Assembly: GCA_035582835.1 (NCBI GenBank)
Contig: JAYKAV010002109.1
Coordinates: 496,001-560,000 of the forward strand
Length of the DNA stretch: 64,000 bases
From: Phoebastria nigripes
Lineage: Eukaryota; Chordata; Aves; Procellariiformes; Diomedeidae
Direction of reading: 5' to 3'
Part shown: positions 49,601-60,999 of the stretch, in pieces
Layout of the letters: every line of letters starts with the position of its first letter
How positions within the stretch are numbered: the stretch's first letter is position 1
The notes under the pieces: generated by a model
Seen by the model: the letters and a program-made list of their open reading frames with translations, nothing else
What the model was told of the DNA's origin: nothing
Databases searched by the model: none
Position numbers and translations under genes: made by a program

Positions 49601-52189
49601 CCATGCGTGCTCCTGCCAGAGAACTTGCAGTCGAGCAGGCACAGAAAGCAAATGCAAAAAGGGACATGAAACACAGGGAAATAAACTGCAGGAAACACGA
49701 ACGGGACTTTTCACCCCAACCTGCTCAGTGTTTGAGCCACGCTTAGCCTGCAAGCAGCATGTGGATGACCTGCCCAGCACCTCTCCGGAGTTGCTCATGT
49801 CAGACCCACTGCTGCAGCGACGGCGGCTGATGAATGAGAGCAGTTTCGCTCCCTCAGGTCACCAAGAGAGTCGGCAAACTGGCGATAAACCCCAGCGCTG
49901 CTGGTTCCCAGCAAAGGCTCCCGCTGCCGGACTGCACCTCCCTCCAAGAGCTTGCATTCCCAGCCAGAAGGGAAAACCGCCTCTCCCTCCAGATGCTCCT
50001 CCTGGACGCGAGCACAGGCGCCCTGAGCCCCCCCCGAGCTGCCTCCGGTCCCACCTGCCCCTTNCAGCTCCAGCACCGGCTCTGCCAGGGCCACGAGCTG
50101 GAGGAGACGGGGGCACGCGGCCACAGGGCTCGGCTCAAACCTCTTCTGAGCAAAGCAGCCAGGAGAGGCTTTACACACAGGGCAATTAAAGAGCAAAGCG
50201 GAGCTTTTCCCAGCCCAGCCCACATCCACTGGCCATGTCCCCGGCACGGGGAGCATGCCCCGGCCGGAGGGAGTGGCATTCCCGCACGCCGAGCTGGAGC
50301 AATTTGTTCGTGGCAAGTGGTTTAATTGTTTGCCGCTGCACATGGGAACGGCNCTTGCTGTCTGCCTCGGCAGAGTGCGGCGGTGTCACCTTCCCTGCCA
50401 TAACCCCCCCGAAATCACCAGCAGCTTTAACGAAGGGAGTCAGCAGAGATAACGCTGAGGCTGGGCCATCATTCAGCTGCAGGGCTGGAAGCATCAGGGA
50501 TGGAGAGGGGCCAGGGCTGTGTTTTCCCCCAGTGCTGTGTTACTGAGCAATCAGATGGCATCAAATAATCAGCTGATGTTTATTTTTTCCTGCTCACTTG
50601 ACTGAGTGAGCATCACGTCCTGCCCCAGGGCCACTGCCCAGTGCTGCGCAATGGCAAAAGGAAAAAACAAAAACAACCAAACAAAAAAAAACCCCACCAC
50701 ATTATTGTCTCTCAACTAGTTACCCTTTTTTCTGACCAACCTTAAAGAGCCTTTTGGGCAAGGCTGTGCCTGGCTGCAGTGGGGAAGGCACAACGATGGG
50801 ATCAGCCATCACCTTGCTATTGCAGGGCCCCAACACACCTCTGCTGCTGCAGCCTCAGCCTGACCACCTCTTTCCACTGACATCCCAGTACACCCCAGTT
50901 CAAATGACTCCGGCAAGTTTAAGGGCTCATTTTGCACATTGGATGATCACAGCTACCTCTTCTGGTTTAAAAAACAGAAAAAACCTCTTCTGGTTTAGAA
51001 ACCTCTGCTCCAAGAGGCAGAGGCTGTACCAGACTTTCAGGGAGAGCATCCCTCTGCCCTCCCGAGGCTGAACCCAGGCGCATCCCAAACCCACCCGAGC
51101 ACCCGGGCGCAGGCGCACGCTCAAGCGTGTACCAGTGCAGACTGTGGCCATAACGAAGACAAGGTGGGAATCAGGGAGGAGGCCAAGAACTGACCCTGTC
51201 TGCTCCCGAGATAATATATCTCTGAAAGCCAGCTCAGGTTTCCTGGCTTCAGCACTGCTATTGAAAATTTATGGTTTGAGAAAGTTCTTGGAGCCCAAAT
51301 CCCTCGACCTATCACCTTTTCAACCTTGTGTTTATCGAGACACGAGTTCCTCTTCCTCCCACCCTTTGTTTTCGGCTCTTGGAGCCGAAGAGGCTCAGTC
51401 CTGGCGCTGCCCGAGCCGGTGCTTACGGTCAAGCCATGTGAAGGTGCGGTAAAGCCTCCTCTCCTTGCTGCCACTCTTCTCTTTTTGTCCCCGTTCTCCT
51501 TTTCCTGGGGCGGAGAGCAGTGCTGACGTTTTGCTCTTGGCCAGCTCCACACGTTCTCTGCTGCTTTTCTGCTCTCGGCTTTTCTCCTTTCATCTCTGCA
51601 AACCGGCATCAAACACCGCAAGTTGCCACGGTGACTGGAAAATCGCGGTGACCCTGGGGATGGGCGCTGGACCGGCATCCCACGGCGCTGGCCTGAAAAG
51701 CGCATCACCGATCAATCCCCAAGACATTCCCAGGCTGTCGGCTTTCATACTGAGGCAGGGCATGGCGAGAGAGAAAGACAGTCTCGGGCAGGGCATCCCC
51801 CATGGCCCCCGCCGTAGGAGAGGAGTTTGTTTCTATTGCATTTGTTATCATTGTCACTGGGGGAAAAAAGTATACGCGGGCTTATTTCCAAACAGTTTCC
51901 CCCTCTCACAGATTTTTGGTCACCTGTGGAGTAAAAGACAATTTAGTGGTATCAGCAGGGGACCTTCCAGGCTTGTATTCGCAGGAAACAGAGGAGGGCA
52001 GCAAGGTCCCTGCCGGGAAAGGAGGCGGTTTCTGGGCTTGGACNAGGATTGCAGGGAAAGTCCAGCCCCGCGCGCGAGGGGACGGCAGGAGCCCAGGTGA
52101 GGGGGTGGAAGACACTCAAGTGCCAGGGATTTGTGAAGAAAGCTTATAAAATTGCTGGAAGTAATGAAAGGAGAGAAGAATGACCAGGC

Positions 52190-52740
52190 AAACAGAGCAG
52201 TTTATTCCAGGAGGAGCGAGATGGCTGCAGAGGAAAGAGAGGAAGAAATATGAGAGAGTTCAATAAAACCATGGACAATTGAGACGAGGTGAATAAGAAA
52301 CAATTATTCCCATTTTCTCAGAACACAAAACCCCCAGGACATCCAATAAAGTTACGCAGCAGCAGATTTAAAACAAATCAAAGGAAGTCTTTTATCGTAC
52401 GGAGCCCAGATGCGCTGCAGAGCGCTCTGCCGCAGGATGCTGCCGAGGACAAAGCCGCCACCCGGGTGGCCAAAGCGAAGGGGCAGAGGCATGTGAAGGG
52501 CTCTTACAAACAACAATCCAGATAAAACCTCTGGCTCAGGAAATCCCTGGATTTGGCAACTACCAGAAGCTGGAAGGGTGTACAGGGGAGATGGATGGCT
52601 CTGCACGCCCGATTTCTGATGCTGCTCCCTTGGCAAACATTACTGGCTGCTGCCAGAGGGGAGACACCGTTGGTCCAAGCTGCATGGTGGACCTTCGGTT
52701 CCTGCATTACCATGAGGGTGTTCAGAGAGGACCCAGTAAC
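52190..52740 (+). mobile_element. CR1 LINE relic, 3' non-coding region, best preserved copy
   Basis: Successive blocks follow the sauropsid CR1 3' region in order. ATGAGAGAGTTCAATAAAACC (from 52249) is followed by GGTGAATAAGAAAC (52287-52300), CCAATAAAGTTACGCAGCAG (52343-52362), TTTAAAACAAATCAAAGG (52366-52383), GCCGCAGGATGCTGCCGAGG (52429-52448), CCAGAAGCTGG (52562-52572) and GTGGACCTTCGGT (52687-52699). The last one is the usual 'gatggaccttcggtct' end block. An open frame at 52289-52525 lies inside this non-coding part and is spurious. Divergence is high, so the insertion is old. Confidence 0.87.
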
Positions 52741-52889
52741 GCAGCCCTGCTGCTGCTCCGCTGCTGCCCCAGGGCAGCTCAGTGCTGTTAGCATCCTCAG
52801 AGCAGATTAAACCATAACGTGTCAGCTTCCCTCGGTCATCTTCTGTCATGCAGAGATTCCTGCAGCACAGAAAGAACCAGTGATTCAAC

Positions 52890-52906
52890 AAAAAAAAAAA
52901 AAAAAA
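52890..52906 (+). repeat. Poly-A tract
   Basis: Seventeen A bases, followed by a GAGA- and A-rich tail. It lies about 150 bp past the CR1 relic and is not its tail, since CR1 elements end in short repeats rather than poly-A. Confidence 0.95.
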
Positions 52907-53749
52907 GAGAAAAAATAGATAATCTCTAATCCCCAAAACGCTGATAGCTTTGTCAAACTACGGGAAAGCTGGACAACGCAGGAGACAGACCAGTTCAGTG
53001 ACCCCCCGGCTGGGACTGTGTCCCTGGGACATCTCCCCACNGCTCGGCTGGGGACGACGGGGCAAAACAGGCAGCCAGGGCAGAAGGCCTGAAGTTTCTC
53101 CCTTCACAGAGAAGGAGAAGGCAACAAGCCCCAGGAGGACGGGTCTGTAAAGGGGAAAGACACATCTGCCTTGGATATTTATTCTCCAGCTGGTCTCACA
53201 ACAGCCTTTTGCAGAGGACACACCAGGCAGCTCTCACCAGTTATTAAAATCTGATAAAATTCCACTCCAGTTAATTCTGCTGGCAGAAAGCTCCAGATTG
53301 ATGCACAAAAGGCTGTCCCTCCTGACTCGGCTGTGCCTGCTTATTTATTTATTTACTCCTAACGTGCATCTCGGCTGCACAACAATGAAAACTGGGGTTT
53401 GCAAGTGGAGGAGAGGCTTGTCAGAGGGAAGCAGGCGGCTCGGGATGCAGAGGCAGGGGCTGGGGAGCACCCGCCGTGGCACAGGGCATGGACCACCCCT
53501 CCTGCCAGGGTTCGCTCTTCCCTCCAGGACCAGCCAATGACCGGTTTGTTGCTTTTGTGGTCCCAATGGTATTTTTGCTCGGGAGGACATGGGACACTTC
53601 ACCGCACCCGCCAACCACACCGGCTGGTTTCCCACCCCAGCCTGGCCCAAATGCTGCCTTACTCTTGCACTCCCTGCACCACCCACAGCCACGCCACGGC
53701 CATGCTTTCCAGACGGATGGACACAGACAGCCACGCTCATCTCTCCTTC

Positions 53750-53970
53750 CCACACAGTTTAATAGCTACTTTGCCAGTGTTTCCTGAGTTTTATATAGCT
53801 TTTACAGCCTGTTTTTATGATGTTTGAGTAATTGCTGTTTGTTTATCATGGATTGTATGTCAATGGCTGGGTCACACCCCATGCGCTTCTGCTTGAAAGG
53901 AGCCATTTGATATATTCAATTAAATTATCTTCTTCTTATGGTATTTATTATACCTTTAGGAGCGCAGCTG
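53750..53970. promoter_or_regulatory. Candidate conserved non-coding element
   Basis: AT-rich island with GAGTAATTGCTG, TTTGATATATTC and CAATTAAATTATC words between two GC-rich regions. Enhancer function is inference. Confidence 0.27.
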
Positions 53971-55184
53971 GCAGACCTGNGGAGGAGGTGGACGGCAGCT
54001 CAGCCCACGCCACCAAAAGCAGCAAACCTCAGTCCTGCACCCCTGTCCTTCTGCACGGTCCCATCCAGCCCAGTCTGGAAACTCCTGGATCCCCCTGCAA
54101 TGTTCCCACCCAGGAGGACTTCAAGGAAACCCTGCCGGTGATAGGAAAAACCAAGAGAGTGCTTCAGCAGAGAGAAGACTCAGAGATAAAAAAGGCCCTT
54201 TCCCCAGAGCTCTCCCCCCACGCAGCTCACCCGACACCATCCCGGGCATCACCAGCTACGCGGCAGGAGCCAACAACAACTCCATCACATAAACCTCAGC
54301 CGCCACATTCGCACATTAGCCGGCCGCGCTCTCCCTTTGATTGCTAAAGCAGCATCCAAGCAGAGCACTGCTGCCTTCCAGGAGTGCTTGGGAAGTGGTG
54401 AAATGAGAGATGAGTCCATCAGGGACCAGGTTTAAAAAAAAAAAAAGAGAGANAAAACTCATTCTCCAGCCATTCGGTTGAGGGAGCAGCTGTCCCTCTG
54501 CTCTGGGGAAGCCAGGCACCAGCATCCATTCGCTGGCACATCCTGCCTGCTCAAGTCACTCATTTTAGCATTACCCACTGACAAGGGCTGTGCAGCACCA
54601 GCGAAACAGATTGCTGTCGCCATTTCAGAGCTGAAAAAGGGGGAAAGCCATGTGGGGAGCGTGTTGGAAAAGAAAAAGCAGTAAGAAAATCTGCATACAA
54701 CCAAAAAATGCTTTCCCCTGAGCCAGGGCCCTGCATATGGGCTGTGGATGCTGGCGTGCAGAGGGGTGCAGGCAGGATGGGGAACAGACGGGTGCTGAGC
54801 AGAGGCTCTGGCAGAGGTGACGGGCAGATGGGTGCCTGCATCGAGCCACCCAGCAGGGACGCAGCACCAGCCTGGGTGAGCAGGAGCCAAAGCTTTTGCA
54901 GCTCAGGTTCACGTCACATTGGGGTGCTGACCGATCTCACCTCGCACCCAGCCAGGGGGACCAAATCCCGATGGGGAGGTGCTGGCAGGGCAAGGGCAGG
55001 AGCCACCTCTCACCCAGATAACCACAGGGAAAGCCATCACCACGGCCTGACCAGCCCCACACATTGCTCACCTGCCCAAGTCCCACACTGCCCACTTTAC
55101 ATCCCTCCTGGTTATTGAAGTTTTTATTGCCTCCCTCATGGAGAGCCCAGCTGCTGTGAGATCCAGCTTCCCACCAGCTGGGAA

Positions 55185-55207
55185 CTTAATTAGGTCAATT
55201 AATTAAG
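55185..55207. promoter_or_regulatory. Homeodomain-rich palindrome around an AGGTCA word
   Basis: CTTAATTA (55185-55192) pairs perfectly with TAATTAAG (55200-55207) around 7 bp. The spacer region includes AGGTCA, a nuclear-receptor half-site word (55192-55197). Three TAAT cores lie within 23 bp. The site could bind paired homeodomain proteins; that is inference. Confidence 0.35.
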
Positions 55208-56079
55208 ATCATTATGCCACCTCCTCGTCAGGCCTGCATGGGAAATGTTGGGGGTGAACTTGGGGCAGGGACCCTGCCCCTCTGCTCGTGTGGGTGCTGT
55301 GGAACATCCCCTGCCGCCCCGGTGCCAAGCAGTGTTTAAGGCAGCACTGAAACCAGTTTGGCACTGGGTTGGCAGCTGNCTGCTGTAAGGGCTTGGTTTA
55401 GCCCTGACGAAGCTCAGAGCATCCCCCAGCCAAGCTATTTATCACAGGAGAATGAAGACCAGCACCTCCACTCACCCCCACACCACCTTGTTTGTACATG
55501 ACAGCATAGATTTTGTTTACTGCTCAGATTACTTTACTCTTTTTCTCTCTCTAAAATCTAGGCCATTTATTTGAAATAAAACCAGTGATTTAACATGGGG
55601 GAAAAAAACCCAAAACCCTTACGGTATTGCATTTCAAAATATTTTGGTTATTTGAACATTTCTGTCACTTCCAGCGGGGTAAGAACTGCTGGAATTTAAC
55701 TCACGCTCACAAATGGTTTTATTTCTCTCCTCACATCGCAGCTGTATTTCTCAGCAAATTTGGTATCGGGGAAGTAAAACCTGTCAAGCTCTAACACTCT
55801 CCAATCCTGAAACTCCTCCGGGGTTGCCCGCCGGGAGCGGGTGGGCACCCACCCCCTCCGCAGGGAGAGGAGGACCCCGGCCNGCATCCTGGGCAGGCGG
55901 CAGCACCCCTGCTCCCAGCCGGCACGGCTCAGCCTCCTTGGAAAGAGGGTGCTGGGATGAATAACCCCAGCCAGCCCCAGCAGCGAGGGTTTATCTCCTC
56001 TGATACCTTCCCTCGGAGGTGGCTTAATGCAAAGCGGCATCCAGATTTGGGATTAGGGGAGGGACAGAAAGGTCAGCCC

Positions 56080-56170
56080 GGATCAATGGTGATTAGCTGA
56101 AAAGGACCTAAAGAGCCTATTGTTTGCTCTGCATTAACGATCCTGCCACCGAGCCAAGATTCCCTCGAAC
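56080..56170. promoter_or_regulatory. Candidate conserved non-coding element
   Basis: Short island with ATGGTGATTAGC, CCTATTGTTTGC (SOX-like) and GCATTAACG words. Evidence is motif density only. Confidence 0.25.
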
Positions 56171-56879
56171 CACTTGAGAAATGAAAGGACAAACACATCT
56201 CGCCGGAGATTAAAGCCCTGAATCCCTACACCTGCGTGCAAGGCAGCGATGCCGTGCCAGCCTGCGGGCACTGCGGCTGGGGCCACCATCGGCTACGTCT
56301 GTCANGAGGAAAAGAGGGAAGCGAAAGCAAAGATGGATTGACTGCAGGAAGGAAAAATGAGAGTGGAGTCTAACAAAAATGTGCTGATGGAGGGAAGGCA
56401 GAGATGGCAGCAGGGGTGCTGACATTTCCTCTGGAGGAAAATAGAAACACATCACGGAGGTTATTTTAATGTGGAGCATCTGAGGAGCATCTTGAATCCA
56501 CCTTCTTGAGCACGCGTGGCTGATGCCTGCCCCACCNCCGGACCTGCCGGAGCACACGGGGACACGAGGTGGACAGGGTCATCGCAGGGGGGCACCCGCA
56601 AGGCTGAGCCCACAGGGCTGCCCCAGCTTTATGCCTTGCAACTCTACAGCGGGCTGCCGGGGCTGCATGGCCGGTTTTGGTCTGCTGCTGCTGGGAACAA
56701 TTCCCAGCCAACACTATTTTTCCTGGAGCTGTATCCACATGAGATCAAAAATCTGTCCCGAGCACAGGGTGAGGGATTCCTTCAAAGATGTCATTTTGAT
56801 TTCAGCTCGTCGCCCGAGCTTCACTTGCTTGCATCTTCCCACCTCTCTTTCCAGATTTCCCGTAAAACCTTCATTTAGA

Positions 56880-57270
56880 TTGAAAATGATATTTTCAGCA
56901 CGTTAATTAAGTACTAATTGCTGATTAGAAACATATTTACCAAGGTCTAACAACTATGTAACAAGTGATGTCTTATTACACCACCATTCCCTGGGATTTA
57001 GACCTGCGGAAAGATTGTTCTAATAAGCGATTGGCATTTGGGTAATGTGCAGTTAGCAAGCCACGGAGCCACTCTCCCAAATGGGAGAAGACAGCTATTT
57101 ATGCTAATGAGATGCCAGCTGATTATTAGAAACACATTGATACAGGTTTGGGCTGTGGTGTAACTGATACATATCTACTGTGTTCAGTAGCTGTGAAACC
57201 TCAATCAATATGTTTCTCATAATCAGCCTGCATCTCGTGCACATAAATAATATCCTTGACGCAGAGAAGA
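56880..57270. promoter_or_regulatory. Strong candidate conserved non-coding element (enhancer-like)
   Basis: This is the longest and most motif-dense AT-rich island in the window. Visible words include TTAATTAA (56903-56910), CTAATTGCTGATTAG, TTATGCTAATGAG (octamer-like) and AATCAATATG. A module GCTGATTA(TTA)GAAACA(C)AT occurs twice: 56920-56936 without, and 57118-57137 with, a 3-bp insertion. A perfect 7-bp inverted repeat with 2-bp spacer lies at 57073-57088. The layout suits a developmental enhancer; conservation could not be checked. Confidence 0.42.
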
Positions 57271-58009
57271 GCTCCAGTTCCCAGAAGTTAATAAGAAATT
57301 CCCACTTCCCACCCCTCGCTCCCCTCCTCGCCGCGATGTAACACCGGGATGGGGCTTTGCTGCTTGCCCCACCGACCATGGAGACCTCTGACCACGTCCA
57401 GTGTCCTCCAGAGGAGAGGTCTGGACTGCTTAGGTTTCCTGGGTTCAATATTCAATGAACCCCTCACATTGTTATTTTTAGGTCTGAGAGCCAAAGGGCT
57501 CTTAGGACGGTCTAGCCGGAGGATGTCCAGCTCTCCTGACTTTCAGCGATGCATATCAAAGGTTTTCCATGGTGCAGAAGGCAGGGATGTGCCCAGTGCC
57601 TCGGTGGCAGAGGGATGGGGAGCTGACNGCTGTGAGGAGGGTCCCCACAGGGCAGGGGGACAGCCTGGCCTGGGACACGGCTGAGCCTCGTGGAGATACC
57701 GCAGCATCTTCCTCGGCCGCAGCTCTCCTCCCCTCCCGGCCAGGACTGTACTACCACCTCTGCCCTTCCGCCACTCCCACGACGCGGGCGATGCTCCTGC
57801 TTCACCGCCCCCGCTTTAGCAGCCTTTCTGTTTTACTCTGTGCTGCAGCTGGTANGTGTCTGGGGAAAACATCTCCGCTGCACAGACATGCAGAGTGGAG
57901 AAGGAGACCCCAAGAGATGGAGAGTCTGCCACCTTCCTCCGTCCGGAAGGGAACATCCTTCACTAATATTCCCACTGTGACCTTGTCCAGGCTCAGCCGC
58001 TGCTCAGTC

Positions 58010-58245
58010 CTCCCATTACACTTTCCTCCACTAGATAAACAGACTTTTAGTATCCCCTCTAATCTCCCTAAACCCACACTGATGCACTAACACATGCTTG
58101 CACAACAAAGGCATTTTTGTCAGCCATTTTTGTGGCTCTTTTCTGGACCCTTTCCATTTCTCGGTGGTTTTTAAAAAACACAGGCAGCAGAACTGGAGGC
58201 AGCGCACAGGATCAGGCTCACACAAACGCCACATCCGAAAGGCCG
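58010..58245 (-). mobile_element. CR1 LINE relic, 3' region
   Basis: On the plus strand, TTTTTGTGGCTCTTTTCTGG (58124-58143), ACCCTTTCCATTTCTC, CAGCAGAACTGGAGGCAGCG (58184-58203) and GGCTCACACAAACGCC follow the reverse complement of sauropsid CR1, which reads roughly 'ttgtggccctcttctgaacc' ... 'ccagaactggacgcagtatt' ... 'ggtctcaccaatgcc'. The block to its left (58030-58060) resembles 'ccagactaaacagacccagt'. The copy is old and broken. Confidence 0.72.
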
Positions 58246-58535
58246 GTGCCCCCTCCTGCCCCCCCAGCAGCCCCCCGTGCTGCAGCCGCCTCCGGGCAGC
58301 TCCCGCTCGGATCCCGCCTCTGCCTCATCCCCGCTGTCCTCCATCGCCCGGTCTCTGTTCCCACCTGAGAGGTTCAGCGTGCAATGGAGCGGCGGGTGGC
58401 AGAAATAGGCGGGGGTTTCCAAAAGGACCCCTGCCTCCTCCCCGGCCCCCGGAGCCGCTGGCCGGGTCCAGGCGCTCCCTGGCACCCCGGGCGCATCCTG
58501 CCACGCCGGCCAGATGCCCGTGGGTTACATCTGCA
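58225..58535. promoter_or_regulatory. CpG-island-like patch
   Basis: By eye there are about 27 CpG dinucleotides in about 300 bp at roughly two-thirds GC. That gives an observed/expected ratio near 0.75 by rough count, which meets the usual CpG-island criteria. It lies between two CR1 pieces on the same strand. No exon or TATA-like word is evident, so promoter activity is unproven. Confidence 0.45.
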
Positions 58536-58559
58536 CGGCCACCTTTGCAGCCGAAAGTC

Positions 58560-58640
58560 TAATCTCATTACAGAACGAAATCAGGTTTGTTTGGCAAGAT
58601 CTATTTCCATAAAGCCGTGCTGACTGACGCTAATTCCTCC
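58560..58640 (-). mobile_element. CR1 LINE relic, reverse-transcriptase region
   Basis: On the minus strand this segment translates to a decayed S-Q-H-G-F-M-x-x-x-x-x-x-Q-T block (SQHGFMEIDLAKQT), which matches the conserved CR1 reverse-transcriptase region around Q-H-G-F and C-Q-T-N-L-I-S. The cysteine and following residues are changed, and frames are broken outside this block. The strand is the same as the CR1 3' piece at 58010-58245, so both may come from one insertion with an internal loss. Confidence 0.62.
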
Positions 58641-59399
58641 TTCAATTAAATTCCTTATCATTTTTTTCCCCTCTTCTGCTGAGGCCATGTCGCCCTTTTT
58701 GCTCTTTCCGCAGACCGAGGATGCAGCGCTGGCCCCGGACCCCATCCCCGGTGCCGCCAGCAATGAAAAGGGGCTCTCCCCAGGCGTGGGAGCCTCAGCT
58801 CTCATGGGGCCAAGGCCAAGCCGCTCCAAAACATTATTTTCTGGGACGTGTGACAATCCTCAGTGGCTGCCATCGGACCAAGCCGCGCCTCGGCAGCCTT
58901 GCATGAGAACAGGGCATCGTCCCACCGCTCCGAGGGAGCGCAGAGATGCTGACTGAGCACTTCTGCCCTCCCCGCGCCACTGCCAGCACCGTCGCTGCTC
59001 TTAGCCAGTAATGAGCCTCTATTACTGCCGCAGCACTCCCTCTGCCTAATATTGTTAACTACTGCTTAGCGTCCACAGCCCAGCCAGCCACAGATTTCTC
59101 CTTGATGCCTTTGCCTTCCCTCACCAATTTTCTAAACTTCAGAGTCTCCCATCTATCTCCATTACTATCAATTCCCTGTCTTTCCTGTTGGCTGTTTCCT
59201 GTTCCTGGGGTTTTGTGCTCAGTTACAATCTTCTTTAAAAAAAAATAGATGGACGTTTGACCAAAATTATTGACTTAAGAAATTGCAGCTTTTTGGCCGA
59301 TTCATAAATTTTGATTAAAGAATTTCCTCTTTTCATTCTCACTTTTCTGCCTGGTTTTTCCTCCACAGTGATTCTCGGCAGCCTTGGGGACATCAGCCT

Positions 59400-59570
59400 T
59401 TCCAAAGCAACAAATACTCGTCTTTGTTAGCAATATACTTTGTTTAGCCTCATTGAATGCCATTTAGTCACAGCAGCTAAATCTTTAGGCAATGCTAACT
59501 TCTCTGCCAGAATTTAATTCTCATTAGAAAAAGTTGAGATGAGAATAACTCTTCCCTGGGCGACGTACCC
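59400..59570. promoter_or_regulatory. Candidate conserved non-coding element
   Basis: AT-rich unique stretch with TTAGCAATATAC, GCAATGCTAAC and GAATTTAATTCTCATTAG words between AT-moderate and GC-rich DNA. Assigned from composition and motif density. Confidence 0.27.
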
Positions 59571-60069
59571 TCAGGTATGGGTGCAGAAGCAGGAGGGCTT
59601 GCGGGGACAGGGACAGGGGACGAGGGAGAGGACACCTGGGTGCGGCTGCAAGGCCAAGCCGTGAGCAGGCTTCTCCAGAAGTCAGTGATGTTCATCTGCT
59701 CCGGGCAATTAGCTAACGAGGACCAGAGCGGGAAACACCAGGCTCAGCTCTGCACCAGCGGTTTCTCCTCCTTGCTTCCCGGCCGCCCCCAGCCACCCCC
59801 CTGCCTGGGCAGCCCCCACGGTGCCCCAGCAAGGGACGATGCCAAAGGGGCTGGTACATACGATGGACAGACGGAAGAGATGCAGATGAGGATGAAGTCA
59901 GGTAGAAAGAGGAGACAAAAAAGACTTCTGTGGGGGAAAAAAAATCAAAAGTTATGAGAGCAAAGCAGCGGGGATGATGCAGGGTGCTCAGCCCACACCT
60001 CGTGAATGCCAGAGAGGGGCAGGGAGGGAATTGTTTTATTATTATTTTTTCTTTCAGCTTTCTTCCTTC

Positions 60070-60240
60070 CTTTAATCTTTGATCAGGAAACAAGCTGATT
60101 TTAATTAAAAAGCCCTCCAATTAATGCTGCCGTGGAGTTTTCATTTCCTGGGCTTCAGTAATTTGCAAGCCCAGGTTACGGAGGCTTTGTGTCCCCTCTT
60201 GTTAAATAAATAACAACAACCAGAATAAATCACGAAGAAG
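60070..60240. promoter_or_regulatory. Candidate conserved element with TCF/LEF-like and homeodomain-like words
   Basis: CTTTGATC at 60077-60084 matches the TCF/LEF consensus. TTAATTAA at 60101-60108 and CCAATTAATGC near 60117 are homeodomain-type words. The combination within 50 bp resembles a Wnt-responsive developmental enhancer, but this is inference from motifs alone. Confidence 0.33.
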
Positions 60241-60689
60241 AGCGAAGCACTGTCTGGGGGGCAGCGCATGGGGGGCGGCCATGCCNGAGGGACACCCAGG
60301 GCCCCGCGCCCCGGGAACGGGTGCTGCAGGGGGGCAGGCGCAGGGGGGCTGCAGAGGGGATCACCCTCGGCTCGGTCTGAGGTCGCAGCCACACTTGGCA
60401 CTTACATGCAAAAGAGCTGCACGCCTTCAACATCCTTTGCAGATACGAAAGGGCCCAGCCTTGCTCTCATTCGAGGCAGAGGTTTCCCAAAGACTCCATG
60501 GAAATGTGCCCCCCATTCATTAATTTCCGCCTCCCTGCTCCGGAGAGAGAAGCAGCAGGAACCATCCAGGCTTCAGCCAGGCTTTGGGGCTCCAGCGCTT
60601 CCCTGGGGAGCGGCCGTCATGCCCTCTTTGCCGACCACCCAGATGGCAAAGCCAAACCTCAATATTTTGGACCATCGTAGGAACAGCGC

Positions 60690-60925
60690 AGGATGTCGGT
60701 GTGCAATGACTCCCAGGCAGGAGCGCGGGTGAGTTCTCCTTTCCCTGGGATGCTCGGAGCTGCAGAGGTGGCAGAGGAGCGAGCGCAGGCTGAGCTGTGC
60801 GGGCATCAGCGGAACGGCCGGCGAGGACCCGGAGCTGCCGAGGAGCCGGGAGGGGCGCAGGACCCCCAGACACCCCCTCTGCCAGCGCCGTTCCCCCGCA
60901 CACACCGACGGGCACGCTCCCTATC
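60690..60925. promoter_or_regulatory. CpG-island-like patch followed by a TATA-like word
   Basis: By eye there are about 21 CpG dinucleotides in about 235 bp at roughly 70 percent GC, an observed/expected ratio near 0.7 by rough count. A TATAAAA word lies just downstream at 60955-60961, next to an E-box-type CAGCTG (60943-60948). A promoter of an unannotated non-coding transcript is possible, but no transcript is visible downstream. Confidence 0.42.
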
Positions 60926-60999
60926 TCTCATACACATACACACAGCTGTACGTGTATAAAAGCCCCAGGAAAAAAAAGGAAAAAAAAGATTGTGAAAAG

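Larger units (their letters stand above)
48050..52185. other. Non-coding block, mostly GC-rich
   Basis: GC-rich unique DNA dominates (48060-48700, 48930-49420, 49790-50420, 51650-52110), with many mutually overlapping open frames that resemble no protein. An AT-rich stretch lies at 49440-49600. A-rich runs lie at 50662-50693. A short segment at 50960-51005 holds two copies of a CCTCTTCTGGTTTA-type word 33 bp apart. No gene is called. Confidence 0.5.
52910..58005. other. Non-coding block with strong enhancer-like islands
   Basis: GC-rich unique DNA (53380-53740, 54040-54350, 54760-55080, 55800-55960, 57600-57800) alternates with AT-rich islands at 53750-53970, 55480-55720, 56080-56170 and 56880-57270. 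A short A-rich run lies at 54434-54449. A homeodomain-rich palindrome lies at 55185-55207. No exon is supportable. Confidence 0.5.

Noticed and set aside
52289..52525. 78-codon open frame on the plus strand
   Set aside because: It lies inside the 3' non-coding region of a CR1 relic.
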